From contig JALIGW010000014.1 of assembly GCA_023053685.1 (NCBI GenBank), positions 18,199,308 to 18,263,307 on the forward strand: 64,000 nucleotides of DNA, given 5' to 3'. Below the pieces are notes generated by a model that had not been told where the DNA came from, ran no database searches, and saw only the letters and a list, made by a program, of their open reading frames with translations. The DNA comes from Diadophis punctatus similis (taxonomy: Eukaryota; Chordata; Lepidosauria; Squamata; Dipsadidae). A program made the translations under genes and the position numbers. Below are positions 10,807-22,964 of this stretch, in pieces. Position 1 is the first letter of the stretch, and the number at the start of each line of letters is the position of its first letter.

Positions 10807-11617
10807 CAAAGCATACATTCCAGTAGAGAAGAAGTTCCCTGAGGATGGGCTCCAGTCTGAAAGCTCAGAAGACAAAACCTCTGGTCCCAGTGACCGACCC
10901 AAACTGGATCCTGCTGCATTATATATGTTCACAAATCATGTGACTTGATTTTTTGACACACACATACACCCATTAGTTCTTGGATTATATTTTCTTTATG
11001 GTTATAAATATATAGTTTATCTACATAAAAAAATACAATTTCCCAATCTACAACCCTTCAAATATCATTGTACGTATTCAGATCAAACTCTCTGTGCCAT
11101 TTCAGCAAAATCTGATAATGAGCATCTTAAGTTGAGCAACAAAAAAATGAATTAGAAGTGCCTCTGCTTTTACAAAAATGTAAACATTTTTGGCCTCTTC
11201 AACTTTTTCTGCAGAGCCTGATCAACATGCATTAGGGGATAATAATATTATTATTATTCGTGTACATGGAAATTAAATTTGAAAGCAATAGAATTGTTAT
11301 TATTAAAATTTCTCTGTAGAGTGACCTCATCTGAGCTCAACTCGACATGAGAATATTAATTCAAACTATCTTATAAAGGTAAACAAGAAACAGGAAGCAG
11401 TGATACTTTTTATAACTGCTGGCCCAGAATTTCTGAGAGCTATTTTTTAAAAGTGAATTTAATAATGCATCAAGTCAATCAAACTAATTCATACTGTCCG
11501 TCTTCCTCTGTGGCTCCGTCTTCCATCAAAAATGGAAAGATCCAGAACAGCATTGTTACTAATCCCCCCCCTCTCCCTCCCTCTCTCTCCCTCCCTCTCT
11601 CTCTGCTCTTCTTTCAG
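10807..11617. other. NEXMIF intron 2, 3' end with strong polypyrimidine tract
   Basis: A/T-rich intron with an ATT/ATA-rich patch near 11240-11260. From about 11563 to 11617 it is almost pure C/T (CCCTCCCTCTCTCTC type) ending CTTCTTTCAG at 11617, a very strong splice acceptor for the large NEXMIF exon. Confidence 0.7.
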
Positions 11618-14600
11618 AATCGAGCAATCTGGATGGTGACGACAAACCCCTCCGTGGGGCAGCGGATGCTGCAGCCCCCTTTCTGGCCGTGACGTCCACA
11701 GGAGCAGCTCAGAAAGAAAGCCGATCCCAGCCAGCCCCGACTTCCAAGAAGGCCTGTTGGCTGAGCCCTCCTTCCCCACTGAGACTGGCCGATGTCCCCG
11801 ACCACATTTCCGATGACTCCTCCTCCGTCCATGCCATTTCCCTCACCTCATGTGTCACCAAGGGCATGAGCGCCTGGTCCCTGCCGGGAGACTGTGAGAA
11901 GGCCCCCTTCACCATGATGGAGCCCGGAAGCATGTCCGCCTTCACTGGAGACTGCCTGATGCAGCCGAGTCGGACCTGCCTGGGTTGCTTTATTGAGTCG
12001 AAGGACAGCCTGGACCCAGAACCCGGCATAAGCCTGAAAGTGGGTGACATAAATAGGGATTACGACACCTGTTCGGTCTCCGACATTGGGATCCACTGCA
12101 TGAGCACGGGAGAGACCATGAGATACGGGGACCAGCTGCTTTCTGACCAGCTTCTAAGCTTCCCCGTGCATAAATCGAGAGCAGCCGACAAACGGGAGGC
12201 GGAGAAATCCGACAGTGACTCGGAGGATCCGACTCAGAAAAACTATTATGAGGGATTACTTTTGGACAAGTGCAATGGGGAGGAACCTTTACTCACCAAC
12301 CCCAACCAGGAATGGGGTTATTTTGAATCTTTCATCAGTGAAAGCAAAATCGAGCTCCTTGACCTTTGCTCCAAAAATGAGCTGTCTGTAAATCTGTTTT
12401 CTGAGGAGGATGTGGATAATTACATGTTCGATGATGATGATTCGACCTTGGGAAGTGACGTCTGCTCTTTAAAGATTCGTTATGAATCCTTCCAGGACAA
12501 TGTGAAGGAGAAAACGGGGGGCCTGCAAGAGGACTCCCAGTTTAACTTCTTCCCCAGCGTGTTTAGCGGATGTCCCAAAAGGGACAGTAGGACTGCTCTG
12601 AAGAGGGGACCCCGAGGGGCAACTGATCCTTCCCAATTCAAATCTGAGGAGACCATCATCTGGGGGGAAGAGGAGGGGGATGGACAGCAGCAGCAGGAGG
12701 AGGAGGAGGGGGAGGAAGAGGAGGAGGAAAACGAAGAGGGAGGTGAAAGTGAGAAAGTTGCCTTAAACAAATCTTGCACCAGTACAGAACTTGTACAGTA
12801 CATCAGTCCCAAAAGAAATCACTTCTTGGAACTGGTGAACTCCACAGAGGACTCGGGGGAGTCCAGCGATGACAGCACCTGCACCGAATCGTCTTTTGAT
12901 GTGCTTCAAGACCTGAAGGACTGCAACAAGTATCTCCCCCGGGACCACTCCAGCTCCTTCATCCAACAGAATTACGGCCTGCGAGCCAAAAGGAAAGTGC
13001 GATATAGCGAAGACTACCTTTACGACGTGGATTCCATCGAGAGCGAGAAGATCGTGGACAAGAAGGAGTGGATCCCAGATGGTCCCAAGGAAGAAGACGA
13101 CGACGACTGGTGTCCCAAGAAGAGGCGGAAAGTTTCTCGCAAGGAGCCCCCCGTCATCATCAAGTACATCATCATCAACCGGTTCAAAGGAGAGAAGCAC
13201 ATGTTGATCAAGCTTGGCAAAGTCGACCCCAGCGAGGTGACGGTGACCTTGAGCGAGGAGTTGTTGAGCAAATATGCCAGGTTGGCCCCCCTGAAGTCGT
13301 TTTGGCAGGAGAGGTGGCAGACCCGGCTCAACTTCCTCAAATCCGCCCTCTACCACAAGCAGAGTTTCTATCTCAATGGCTCCGAGGTGGCCTTCCTGTC
13401 CCACCCACGCAAGCGCAAGGGCAAGATAGCCCACCGACACCGCATCCAGAGGATCAAGGCCATCGAGCAGCCCGTGGGCAAGGGTGGCTCTTGCTCGTCA
13501 GAATCCAAGCAGCTCTGTTGCAGAATCACAGATGAGGAAGGGGGCCTGAAGGGGATCCAGGCCATGGCCATCGCGACCTCCAGTTGTGTCAATGGCCTCC
13601 ATCTGAGCGACATCGCTGGCCTGGCCCTCCCTCGAGGCAAAGCCCAGGAGAGGGAATTCAAAGGGCCCGAGAGAAAAGTCTTGCGCAGGATCAAATTCAA
13701 AAGCGAGGCCAGGTTGAAATGCAAGCGACTCAAAGCTGCCACCGCTCTGGCTGAGGTTTCGGCAGCCTTGGAGAACCCAGAGTCGGCCACGGGGTTAAAG
13801 GACAAAAGCGTGCCTTGTGCTGCAGATGGCTCTCCTCTCTCAGAGAGCCAGGAGGACAAACTAGTGAAAAATGCCCTTTCCTTCCTTCCCACCACCTGCA
13901 CTTCAGACAAGCCAGCCGCATCTGCTAATCTGGCGGCAAGCATGCCCCTCATCCCTGGCGGGTACCTGCAAACATTACTGGATGCCTCTGACTTGTCCCA
14001 CAGCACTGGGATTGCGTACTTCAGTCCTGCCCCCTCGGAGCAGCAGCAGCAGCAGCAGGAGACCCTCCCCAGCCTCGTTCAAGCAGAGAAGGCCTTCTGT
14101 GCCCTGCAGCCTGCCCAGAGCTGCATTTTGTCCCCACCATCTGAATCAGAGTTGCAGCAGTCCCCGAGTCCCCTGGAGATCGAGCCCAGCAACTTCCAAA
14201 GTGTTTGGCCGGCCGGCAAGGCAGGCAGCCCGAGCAGCCGGGGCTTTGCTGGGCAGCTCCCAGATGCCTCCCTGCTTTCGGCCGTAGAGTTTGGTAACTG
14301 TGCAGGGTCGGATGGCCTGCCAGCCTCAGGATATAGCCAGGTCCATCTGAGCAACAACAAATTATTATACCAAAAAAAATTCCTCCTGGAGGTCCAGCAG
14401 TTGCAGTCAGATGACTCCTACCAGTCTTGTCCCTTCAGTAACCGAGAGGGGAATTTCCCCTTCCAGCGGGGCACGCTCAGCACCGACGACGGGAGACTTG
14501 TGAGCTTCGATTCGGTGGGCTCCCTTTCCGCCGCCTCTAGCAACTACAGCTCCTTGAGTTTAAAGTCTTGCGAGAAGGATGGAGATGACGAAATTGCTGA

Positions 14601-15980
14601 CGACTTCTTGGCCCACTGCAGCCCCAAACTGGTGATTCAGCAAAGCATTGATGAAATAACGCCCTTGAAGGAGTCCACCGATCTTCTAGATATTTCTAAC
14701 TTCACTCCCGACAAGTTCCGCCAGTCATCCCTATCGGAAATGTCTCCTCCGGACACCCCCAACCTTTCCCCACAGATTGCCGGTCCAGAAACGAAAACCC
14801 TGGGGAATATGAAGTGTTTCCCGGATGGCTCCCAGGTGGGCTTAAGCAACACCGAGAAGGTGAACTGGAGCTGTGGTGTTCTTCAAACTCCAGACCAGGC
14901 GGATAATGGATTTACTTTAAATAATCATCAGTTTCAGTTCCATATGTTCACCGATGAGGATTCTGTCAGCCTCCTCGAAAAAAACCCATCCTTGTCAACT
15001 TTTAATGAGCCATCTGCCCAAGTTAGCACCAATAGCAAAGCGACAAAATCCAAGAGGAGAAGTTCAAGTAATAAAAATTTGGGTGCAAACCAAAGCCCAA
15101 CCCAGAAAAACGTTCGGAAAAAATCCCCCAAAGCCAACAAAGGTTCTGAAAAGGCCCCCAGCAGAAATTCCAGGCAGTCTCCCAAAACTTCAAGGAAAGG
15201 GAAAAACGGGGCAGGGGTTAATGGAGAAAAGACCCTCGCCCTGGGCAGTAGAGTAGCTGGTCTCTTGAACAGTTCAAACTCCTCGTCAAAAACGTTGATC
15301 GAGTCCATCCAGCAGGGCAGCCCAAACGCCCTCCGGATAGGGAAGGCCAACGGTCTGTCCGGGGAATGGCCGCTGGGGAAGGACAGTTGCGGTGGCTGGT
15401 CCGAAACCAGCATAGGAAGTGCCAACAGCCTTCTTGATGATGATCAAAGAGAATTTGAGGAGCCGTCCAACATTTTGTCAAACATTGCATCTGGCATGGC
15501 AGATGTTCAGAGATTTATGATGGCCTCCATCGAGCCCTTGTGGGGGCCTGTCGGCCACAGCGATGTCTCTGATCTCTTCCGATCGCCAGAATCAAACAGT
15601 CTGAAACTGAAAACTCTTAAGATCCTGGCTGGCACGTCTCCCGAGTCCAAGAAGAAGGTCAACGGCAGCTCTTCGGGAGCGGGACGCAACCACAAATCGG
15701 GGAACAAGGGCTTGAGTAAAACTGGCAGCCGAGCTGCTCCGGGCGATCCAGGACGTTCCAGTTCATCCGCCGGCTACGCCACAGACATTCATTCTCCTTT
15801 TTTTGATAAAAGCTATAGTAACCTGAGCACTTTAGCCAAAAATGAACCTACCCATAAAAAGCTCTACCGACACAAATCCACGTCAAAGTCCCTGCGTGAC
15901 GAGAACTGCAAAGTCAAGCGGGCAGAGAGAGAACAGGGCCACAAAGACCCAACCACAGTAGTTTCCTTTGAAAAACTGAG
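11618..15980 (+). CDS. NEXMIF: NEXMIF large coding exon (exon 3)
   Basis: This exon holds most of the protein. Entry is after CTTTCAG (11617); the split codon with exon 2 gives Glu, then SSNLDGDDK... leads into the long open frame. Blocks close to human NEXMIF (from memory) include [92 protein letters not shown] and [21 protein letters not shown] basic KKRRK near residue 526 is a likely nuclear localisation signal. The region has no enzyme motifs; much is Ser-rich and probably disordered, as in the family. There is an acidic Glu-rich tract near residues 380-400 and a short polyglutamine near residue 835. The 3' end is AACTGAG|GTAATA, so the TAA at 15982 is intronic unless the intron is retained. 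A retained intron would give a protein ending FEKLR. Confidence 0.97.
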
Positions 15981-16642
15981 GTAATACCACACCAAGCTGG
16001 CTGGAATGCACCCTAACTTCCTTGCTCCCTGCTAAGCCCACCCCTGCTCATATTTTCCTACTTGGGAAACCAGAATTGCATGAAAGAGACATTTCCCTTT
16101 TACAGGTCTTTTTTCCGTTGTCGTTGTTGTTCTTGGTTTCGTTCTCAACGTGCATGAAAACACTTATTTCTTGCAAGCTACTTCAAAAAGAATGACTTTT
16201 TTTTCTGGCTTGGCTGGGGGAGGGGAGGGTTGAACACCGACTAACAAAGCTGTTCCCTTTTTTTCTTGCTGTTTGGCTTCTTCTGATTTGAATTCCTTTA
16301 TTTATTTTAAAGGGTTAATTCCGTGCTCCTTTTTTAATGGTTTGGAAAAGAGAAGAAGGGGGAGGGGGAGATTTCCGGGGAAGGGGGGAGACTTTTTGTA
16401 AACAAAAAACAAAAAAAACACACCCCCGAAAAAGAGCTGCGTCCCCCAAGCTGAGATTTTTAGCATTTGCAGAAGTCACAAATGTTTCATCCCTAGTTGA
16501 GTTCTAAGAGATGATTCCATGTGTTTTTACCCCTGTTGATTCCTTTCTCCCTGCACCCCAGAGCTCCGTCTTTCAAACATCCCCCTCCCCATATGATTCC
16601 ACCAAGTTAAGATGGCATATCAAATCTTTGGTTTTTCTGCAG

Positions 16643-16862
16643 GGATACAGACTACATTCTTCTTAAGGCAGAAACAGCATTTGGGGGTTTACCTGTGTTT
16701 GGAGAAGAGCTGCTGCCTTTTTCTAGGAAGAAGTTTGGAGTTTGCTTGGTTTCCCCAACCCTTCCCCCCCCCTTTTTAAATTCCCCTTTATTTACCCCAT
16801 GTCTTTCTTTTGCTCAAAAAGAGAAAAAAATGCAATGCCTTGTCATACGTCCAAGTGTTTAA
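16643..16862 (+). CDS. NEXMIF: NEXMIF terminal coding exon (exon 4), too short to stand out as an ORF
   Basis: Found by splicing. The intron 15981-16642 (662 bp) starts GTAATA and ends TTTTTCTGCAG. Joining AG|G gives Arg, then DTDYILLKAETAFGGLPVF, closely resembling the human C-terminus after FEKLR (DSDYNLLKAETTF...LPVF, from memory). Human NEXMIF ends about 30 residues after that Arg. Here the frame continues 72 codons to TAA 16860-16862, and the last about 50 residues (basic, then Pro/Phe-rich) match nothing I recognise. Either the stop was lost in this lineage or a small indel moved the frame. Predicted full protein: about 1552 residues. Confidence 0.85.
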
Positions 16863-18161
16863 AGTGCTGAAATCAAAAGTTAGAAGCCGTGAGAGGTTTG
16901 GAAGCCAATCTCGTTCCCCTTTTCCAAAGGCCTCGTCTTGTACGATAATCGCTGCCCTCTGACCAACCCTGCAAATTGTGCCAAACTCCAAGTGTTGTAC
17001 TGTACATACTTTTACATCTCTTCTGGGCTGTGAATGTTTGGTGGTGCTTTTTCTTTCTTGATTTCTTTCTTTTAATTTGACGATAAACATTCCGGTGAAA
17101 CAGTTGGCCAACTCTCTTAGACAGCCACCCCCACCGAAAGGGGGAGGACCTGTTTGCTCCTGAGGTACTGAATGTTTTACGGACCTACCTGAGTTCTCTG
17201 TGCCAAATTGACTTACCTCATTGAATGGATGTTTTCCTGTGGCTTGCAACTCTGAAAGAGGTGGGGAGAAGGTGGGGGAGGCTTTAAATTGAAAAATAGG
17301 GATAGCTGGGCCCTCTCTAAAATCTGAACGAATATATATATATATACAAATAGAAAACAAGAGAGTAAAAAATAATTATAATATTAATAACTCAAAGTAA
17401 CAGTATTGGAAATTCAAGCGATTGCATTCAATGGTTTTAAAAGCAGCTGTTTTTCTATCACCTGTTTTGTTTCGAGCTAAGCTTCCCAGCGGAAGATAAT
17501 TTCAAAAGCAAAGTTGTATTGTTGGCACTTTGTATCTGTTTTCTATATTTTGTAATACAAACCTGGGAATTTTAGAAAAAAAAAGCCGTCTGAAAAAAAA
17601 CCAGAGCGATGCATTTCATAGACACTATATTGATATTTCATTTTGAGCTTTTTTGTAACCATTTTTATGCTCCTTGTCGCAGGAAAAACTCGCTGACTCA
17701 AAAATATGATGTTTTCTAAATGTTTTAACCTTTGCAATGACGATATTATTTGAAGGTTTGTAAAAAAAATTGAATCAAATGTAATTGTTAATGCCCTCTC
17801 ACCTTCCAGGAACGTGGGATCAACTTCCCATCCTCCCTAACTGGGAATGTCTGGGAATGTTAGGATGGGGTGTCCACACATCCAGAGGGGCACAGATGGG
17901 GTGAGGGAAGAGGGTCCTGAGGGGGCAAGAAAAGAGTGAAGATGGCAGTTGCCCCCACATGCAACTACAGAGCCTGTGGGGGCTTCAGTCCAGCCATCAT
18001 GGCTACCATCTTGGCTTTCCAAACACCCTGTTCACCCTCACCCCTTATGGAGGCTGATTTACACACCCCAAACAAAGTTGACTTTCTTGTGATTGATCCG
18101 GTTTGGGGGGGTCCAGATTCAGAATGTTTAAAAATGGAGTGGTTTCCCCCTAACACACGCA

Positions 18162-18183
18162 TGCGCGCACACACACACACACA
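18162..18183. repeat. (CA)n microsatellite
   Basis: ACACACACAC run following GCATGCGCGCAC. Confidence 0.9.
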
Positions 18184-18733
18184 CCTCTGAGAGGAATAAG
18201 TGCTGGCTACTTAAGGAAATTCCATTCCCCAAAGATCTTATTTTGAACCGTATTCCCTGCCCCAGATCTCCTTCAAAGGAAAAAAAATGTCTTAACGTTT
18301 ATTGCGTACCTGAGCCTGTGTTTTTGCTCTTGATCTATGGTGAAACTTGATGGGGTGGGGGGGACTTCTTGTGAGGAGAAGAAGGGAGTGAATTGATGCA
18401 CTGAAAAAGAGTCTTAGGGAAAAGACTGATGATCCGGTCCAGTTTACTTTTCTTTCAGGATTCGGGGTTTTACTTCTGAGATACTTAAATGTGTTTGGCT
18501 GCATTCCCCCCACCCTGCTTCAGTAAAAGGAGAGAAAGCAGATGCCTAAAAAAATTCTAGACTATGTAAGAGAAAGCCATTCCCCCTACAGGAACACTCT
18601 GAGAGAAGATGGGTGTAGTAGGTTTGTCCAACCCTAACCCTCTTTGTTTACATAAAAAATAGTATTCCTAATGCCTTTATCTCTGGAAACAATACTGCAT
18701 GCTAAAGCCCTCTGGTTGGGTTAGACTTCAGTT

Positions 18734-18777
18734 CCCCTAATCCTGAGCCATCACCCTTGATGGCTCAGGAGTAGGGG
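18734..18777. repeat. Perfect-class hairpin, 20-bp arms and 4-nt loop
   Basis: Left arm CCCCTAATCCTGAGCCATCA (18734-18753), loop CCCT, right arm TGATGGCTCAGGAGTAGGGG (18758-18777); 19 of 20 positions pair. It lies in the probable NEXMIF 3' UTR. It may be the core of another palindromic MITE or a microRNA-precursor-like hairpin. Confidence 0.75.
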
Positions 18778-18880
18778 AGTTGATATCCAAGGCATTTTAG
18801 GGCAATGGTTGCACTGGTTGAGTCCTTCAAGATAAGAAGGACTCGCTTTCTATTTGCTGATTCCATGTCATTGTCCATAC

Positions 18881-18994
18881 CAGGGGTCTCCAACCTTGGC
18901 AACTTTAAGACTTGTGGACTTCAACTCCTGAGGCTGAGGAATTCTGGGAGTTGAAGTCCACAAGTCTTAAAGTTGCCAAGGTTGGAGACCCCTG
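18881..18994. mobile_element. Palindromic hAT MITE with perfect 8-bp duplication
   Basis: 114 bp, CAGGGGTCTCCAACCTTGGC...GCCAAGGTTGGAGACCCCTG, arms nearly perfect inverted repeats around a short centre (GAGGCTGAGG). Flanked by GTCCATAC on both sides (18873-18880, 18995-19002). It lies in the probable NEXMIF 3' UTR, so the mRNA could fold into a hairpin of about 50 bp here. Confidence 0.92.
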
Positions 18995-19188
18995 GTCCAT
19001 ACTGTCCTGGGGAACTAGAAGAGGAAAGCTCTGATTTCACAAGGAGACTGTGCTTAAGGATGAACAGAGGCAGCCAGTCCCATTCTACAGCAGCACGCAT
19101 GGGCTGGCCTTTGGAAGGACTCTCACCTGGAGGTCACCAGCCTAACCACTGCAGGGAGTAGAGACAGGATCCCTCACCATTGTCAAGC

Positions 19189-19570
19189 TTCAAAGACCAA
19201 CACAAGACAACACTGTGATTCTTCTAAGAAGATGTTTTTTATTGTTCCTGACCTGTAGACAGAATCTTGCCACACTAAAGCAAACTACTTGCCCTCCTCC
19301 TGGGAATCCAGACAACATTCCATCGCAGCCATCTTCTGGAGGAGGGCCTCATCCTTCTTAATAAGACCTTCATCTCTTTTCACCAAAGAAAGCTGTGCAC
19401 CAGGTGGGATTTCTTTTACTTTCTTTAACATCTCCCCATTCAATGAGTCTTCTTCCTTGCCCAGGTGTAGGTCATTCTCTGTTGCAAATACCCAGAGCAG
19501 CATCCTGAACCAATGGGCCCATTCTCCACTCTCTCAGTATCACCAAAGTGGACAGGGAGTTGCTGTCACG
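19189..19570 (-). other. Antisense ORF with poly(A) signal, possible terminal exon or retro-fragment
   Basis: On the - strand an open frame runs from about 19570 to a stop near 19285 (FGDTESGEWAHWF..., then MLLWVFATENDLHLGKEED and a charged C-terminus ending SQEEGK). About 55 nt after the stop is an AATAAA-type signal (GGAACAATAAAAAAC, near 19240). I do not recognise the protein. There is no poly(A) tail, so if it is a processed pseudogene its tail has been lost. It could be the last exon of an antisense gene, or chance. Confidence 0.3.
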
Positions 19571-19658
19571 TGCCAGGGCTCATGCCCCTCCCCTTACACC
19601 CATCAGTCTATCACCACTGCTGGACTGAGCCAGGGGCTGATCTGTTGGGCATCCTGGG

Positions 19659-19752
19659 CAGGGTTTCTCAACTTCATCACCTTTAGGCTGGGTGGATTTC
19701 AGCTCCCAGAATTCCCCAACTGTGCAGCAGATGCTGAGATTGAAAAACACTG
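19659..19752. repeat. Diverged palindromic MITE
   Basis: CAGGGTTTCTCAACTTCATC...CAGCTCCCAGAATTCCCC...GAAAAACACTG. Same family text as 63415-63532, but flanking 8-mers do not match, so it is old. Confidence 0.5.
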
Positions 19753-20134
19753 GCTTATGGCAAGAGGACTCGAAATATGTAGCCTTGCCCCTTTGTGCGT
19801 GACAAAGATGGAAATGAGTCAAAATATGTCACACTGAGAACACATGCAAACGTTCAAGAGCCCAGTGAGAGATCTGGAGGTCAAGATCCTATATTGTAGC
19901 CCACAGGGCAGTTGGCATCTACACGGGTCCTTTAAAAAATGCTTTTGATTATTATGGTCCTGCTGATAGGAAACATGGTAGAATGTCCGTGCAAGGAAGA
20001 CCAAACCAAAACACCTGGGAGCCACGTGTGCCACAGACCAAACCATTGTGAAAATGGGTGGGTAGGTGGTCCATTGGCCTTCCTGTGTGGAAGTTCCATG
20101 CAAATAGAAAATAAGCAGGGGATATGCAACTGGA

Positions 20135-20232
20135 ATAGAATAATAGAATCATAAGGTTGGAAGGGATCTTGGAGGTCCTCTAGCCCAACCCCTGCCCAAC
20201 ACAGGAGTCCTTATACCATCCCAGTCTTTTTT
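20135..20232 (-). repeat. CR1 3' end fragment
   Basis: Reverse complement of the CR1 3' end: AGGTTGGAAGGGATCTTGGA, then GTCCTCTAGCCCAACCCC. Confidence 0.8.
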
Positions 20233-20535
20233 CTCTGTTATGAAAGCTGTTTCCTTGAAACTAAGGCTCCTGCCCATATCCAAGTGGGTAGCATTCACAC
20301 TGGTTTTCCCCAGATGAGGAAGTCAAGAGGTACTACTTTATTTCCACATGGAATCCTCTAAAAAGATGGGGTCCAAATCCTGAATTATCAACTAAAACAT
20401 TTGCAGTTTTTCAGTAGTACTTTCAATTTGTATTTTTTTCTGCCTGTTGACTCCCTAGCTGAAAAGCTAAATACATTTATTTAGTAAATGTATGCATAAA
20501 ATAAATTTGACTTCCATCTTTCTCTCTATCTAAAT

Positions 20536-20787
20536 AAGTGTTTTTCAAACTTGGCCACTTTAAGATGTGTAAAAGTCTAATACTTCTTTTCTTTGTTGTA
20601 TTTTACTTCAATTTATTTTTATAAACTCACTTCTTACTTTTCGTCTTTGATAATACATGTATTTTTATCTTTGTCTTTTTTTCTTTTTTTATTGTTTCAG
20701 AAACAATAATAATTTTTTTAAAGCTGGCTGGGGAATTCTGGGAAATGAAGTCCATGCAGCTTAAAGTAGCCAGTTTGAAAAACACTG
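20536..20787. mobile_element. Palindromic hAT MITE with T/A-rich internal insertion
   Basis: Left end AAGTGTTTTTCAAACTTGGC, right end GCCAGTTTGAAAAACACTG, with about 130 bp of T/A-rich sequence between. Flanking 8-mers ATCTAAAT and ATCTAGAA agree at 6 of 8 positions. Confidence 0.7.
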
Positions 20788-21244
20788 ATCTAGAACTTTT
20801 CTCCGTGTGTTCAGCCTTGCAGGGCCTTGAAGGCTGACCCACAATTAGCTCTCTGTACTTTCTTTTTTCTTAGTGAACCCACCCACCCCCAAAGCTGCGG
20901 GCATCCTTAATTTTATGTCTCAACCTGCTCCCTGTTTCAGTTCACCGCTAAGTGCTATGTTTTCCAAATGCCGTGTTTCTCATATTTTTCTGGTGGGTTT
21001 TTATCAAATTCCATTCATCCATTACGCTGATCCATCTCCCTCCCTCCCTTTCACTCTTGACACTTATTCTCACACTTGCACACCGAGAAAGCTCAGAGTT
21101 CCTAGGGAAGCCAGTGTGTTTTGTGCCAACTTATTCTGTTGGGGTTGAATCTTTTGCTACCTCAGCTCCTTGGCATTCTCACAAGTCCCTTCTCTTTATG
21201 CTTTGGCAAAAATGTCACTGCTACGCTTGAGATGTGCATTAGAA

Positions 21245-21446
21245 CATAGAATAACCAGGTGGAAAGGGACCTTGGAGGACTTGTAATCCAACTCTTTGCT
21301 TGAGCAGGAGACCATTCCAGACAAGTGGCTGTCCGGTCTCTTCTTAAAAGCCTCCAGTGATGGAGCACCCACAACTTCCAGTGGCAAGCCATTCCACTGC
21401 TTAATTGTCCTCGCTGTCAGGAAATTCCTCCTTAGTTCCAGGTTGG
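21245..21446 (-). repeat. CR1 3' end fragment
   Basis: Antisense CR1 ORF2 C-terminus and 3' UTR: GGACCTTGGAGGACTTG, GTCCGGTCTCTTCTTAAAAG, GCCATTCCACTGCTTAATTG. 5'-truncated, as most CR1 copies are. Confidence 0.88.
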
Positions 21447-22964
21447 GTATGTCAAAAAAACTGATTAAAAGCCCTTGTAAATAGGGTCTCAGTCTTGGAC
21501 TTCCTCCATATTTCTTCTTTTTCAAACTATTTCCACATCCTGCACAGCCACGGTTCCTCCTGAATTTGGACCCCTTCCCCTGTTCTCCGCTTGTTTGCTG
21601 CAGGTCACCGCTGACCCCTTCCTCTTGCTTGCATCTGTTCATCAGTAGCATCCAGCTATCAATCTCCATTTTTATCTTTTCTTGAACTTCAGGTCATTTA
21701 GCAATGACAGGAAGCAAGGCAGAGGATGCTAGACTGGCAGCCCTTCAGAGAAGAATGGGCCAGCCACAGTAGGATCATAGAGCAGACATGAATCAGGGAC
21801 CCCCGTCCTCAAAAGGGGCTGCAGCCGAGCCCAGGCTGGGGAGGCACTTCAGGAATTTGAAGGCACTTCAAGCAGCCTTTCTCAACCTCAGCAACTGTAA
21901 GGTGTTTGGATTTCACTCCTTCCATCAAGATCAGAAGGCAGAGCATCCTTTTGAAAAGCTTTTCAGGATTGTTGGAGAAGGGGCTTCATTCCTCTCAGGG
22001 CTCAATGTTGTTTTCTGGCAGATTTTCCAAGAAATGAGAACCTATTTTCCTCTCCACCTGTCTGTGCCAAAAAGCAGGAAATGAACCAAGGATCCTCCTT
22101 TTTTCATTGCCTGTCACTGTATGTCAAGGGGTTCTCTTCTAAACTGTGGACTGGAACACACGATCATTTCTTGCTATCTTAGATTTAATATTCAAATGTC
22201 ATGTTGCAAGATGAAGCAAACTCCCAAGGTGCATCTCAGTTTTGGCCGATGCTCCTCGGTCTAAATTAGGGCGCACTTTTTCTATCCGTCACTTTGCACA
22301 TGGGAATCTGGTTATCTTTTGGAAGGGAGAACAGTGAGATAACGGCCGGTAGGCACACACGCACAAATGCACACACATACGCACACCCTTCACAACTGTT
22401 GCTTGATGCTCAAGAATCAGAGCAGAACACGACATAGCCAGAAGAAGTTTTTTCCCCATTCATGGCAGCAGCAGGGGCAGCTGTCTCTATCCTTTATGTG
22501 ATCCATTTGAAAAGAGCTGCATTTGCTTCCATCTTGACTTTTTTGACCATACCCTGTGCAAGACTCCCAGTTTAAGACAATATTCTGCAGAGGATGTGCT
22601 GCCTGTCGCCTCTACTCCATGGTTACACTCTGGAGATTTGGGAAATTGTAATTCGTCACATCTGGGCTGGGGTGAAAAGGTGGTCTTAAGTGCTTTGCTC
22701 AAGTGGAAAGAGGACAGGCCTGTTTTTGCTGCGAAGACGAATTCCCAAGGAAGCCCCAAAAGCTCCATAAAAGTTAAAAGAAATTTGGGGGGGGGGGGAA
22801 ATGATCTACCAATGCACATTTCTTGTCCCAGATTTACCTCTGCTAAGAGAACTGCTCATTCCCAAAATAAAAGTGGAATTAATTTGCATCGTAAACCATG
22901 CTTTTTCAAAAACTGCTTTCCCTTTCCTCATCTTTCCTTTTTTTAAAAAAAAAAGGTAGTCCTA

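Noticed and set aside
11489..15707. Many ORFs on the - strand and in other frames opposite NEXMIF
   Set aside because: Shadows of the GC-richer coding exon; NEXMIF frame shows clear family similarity.
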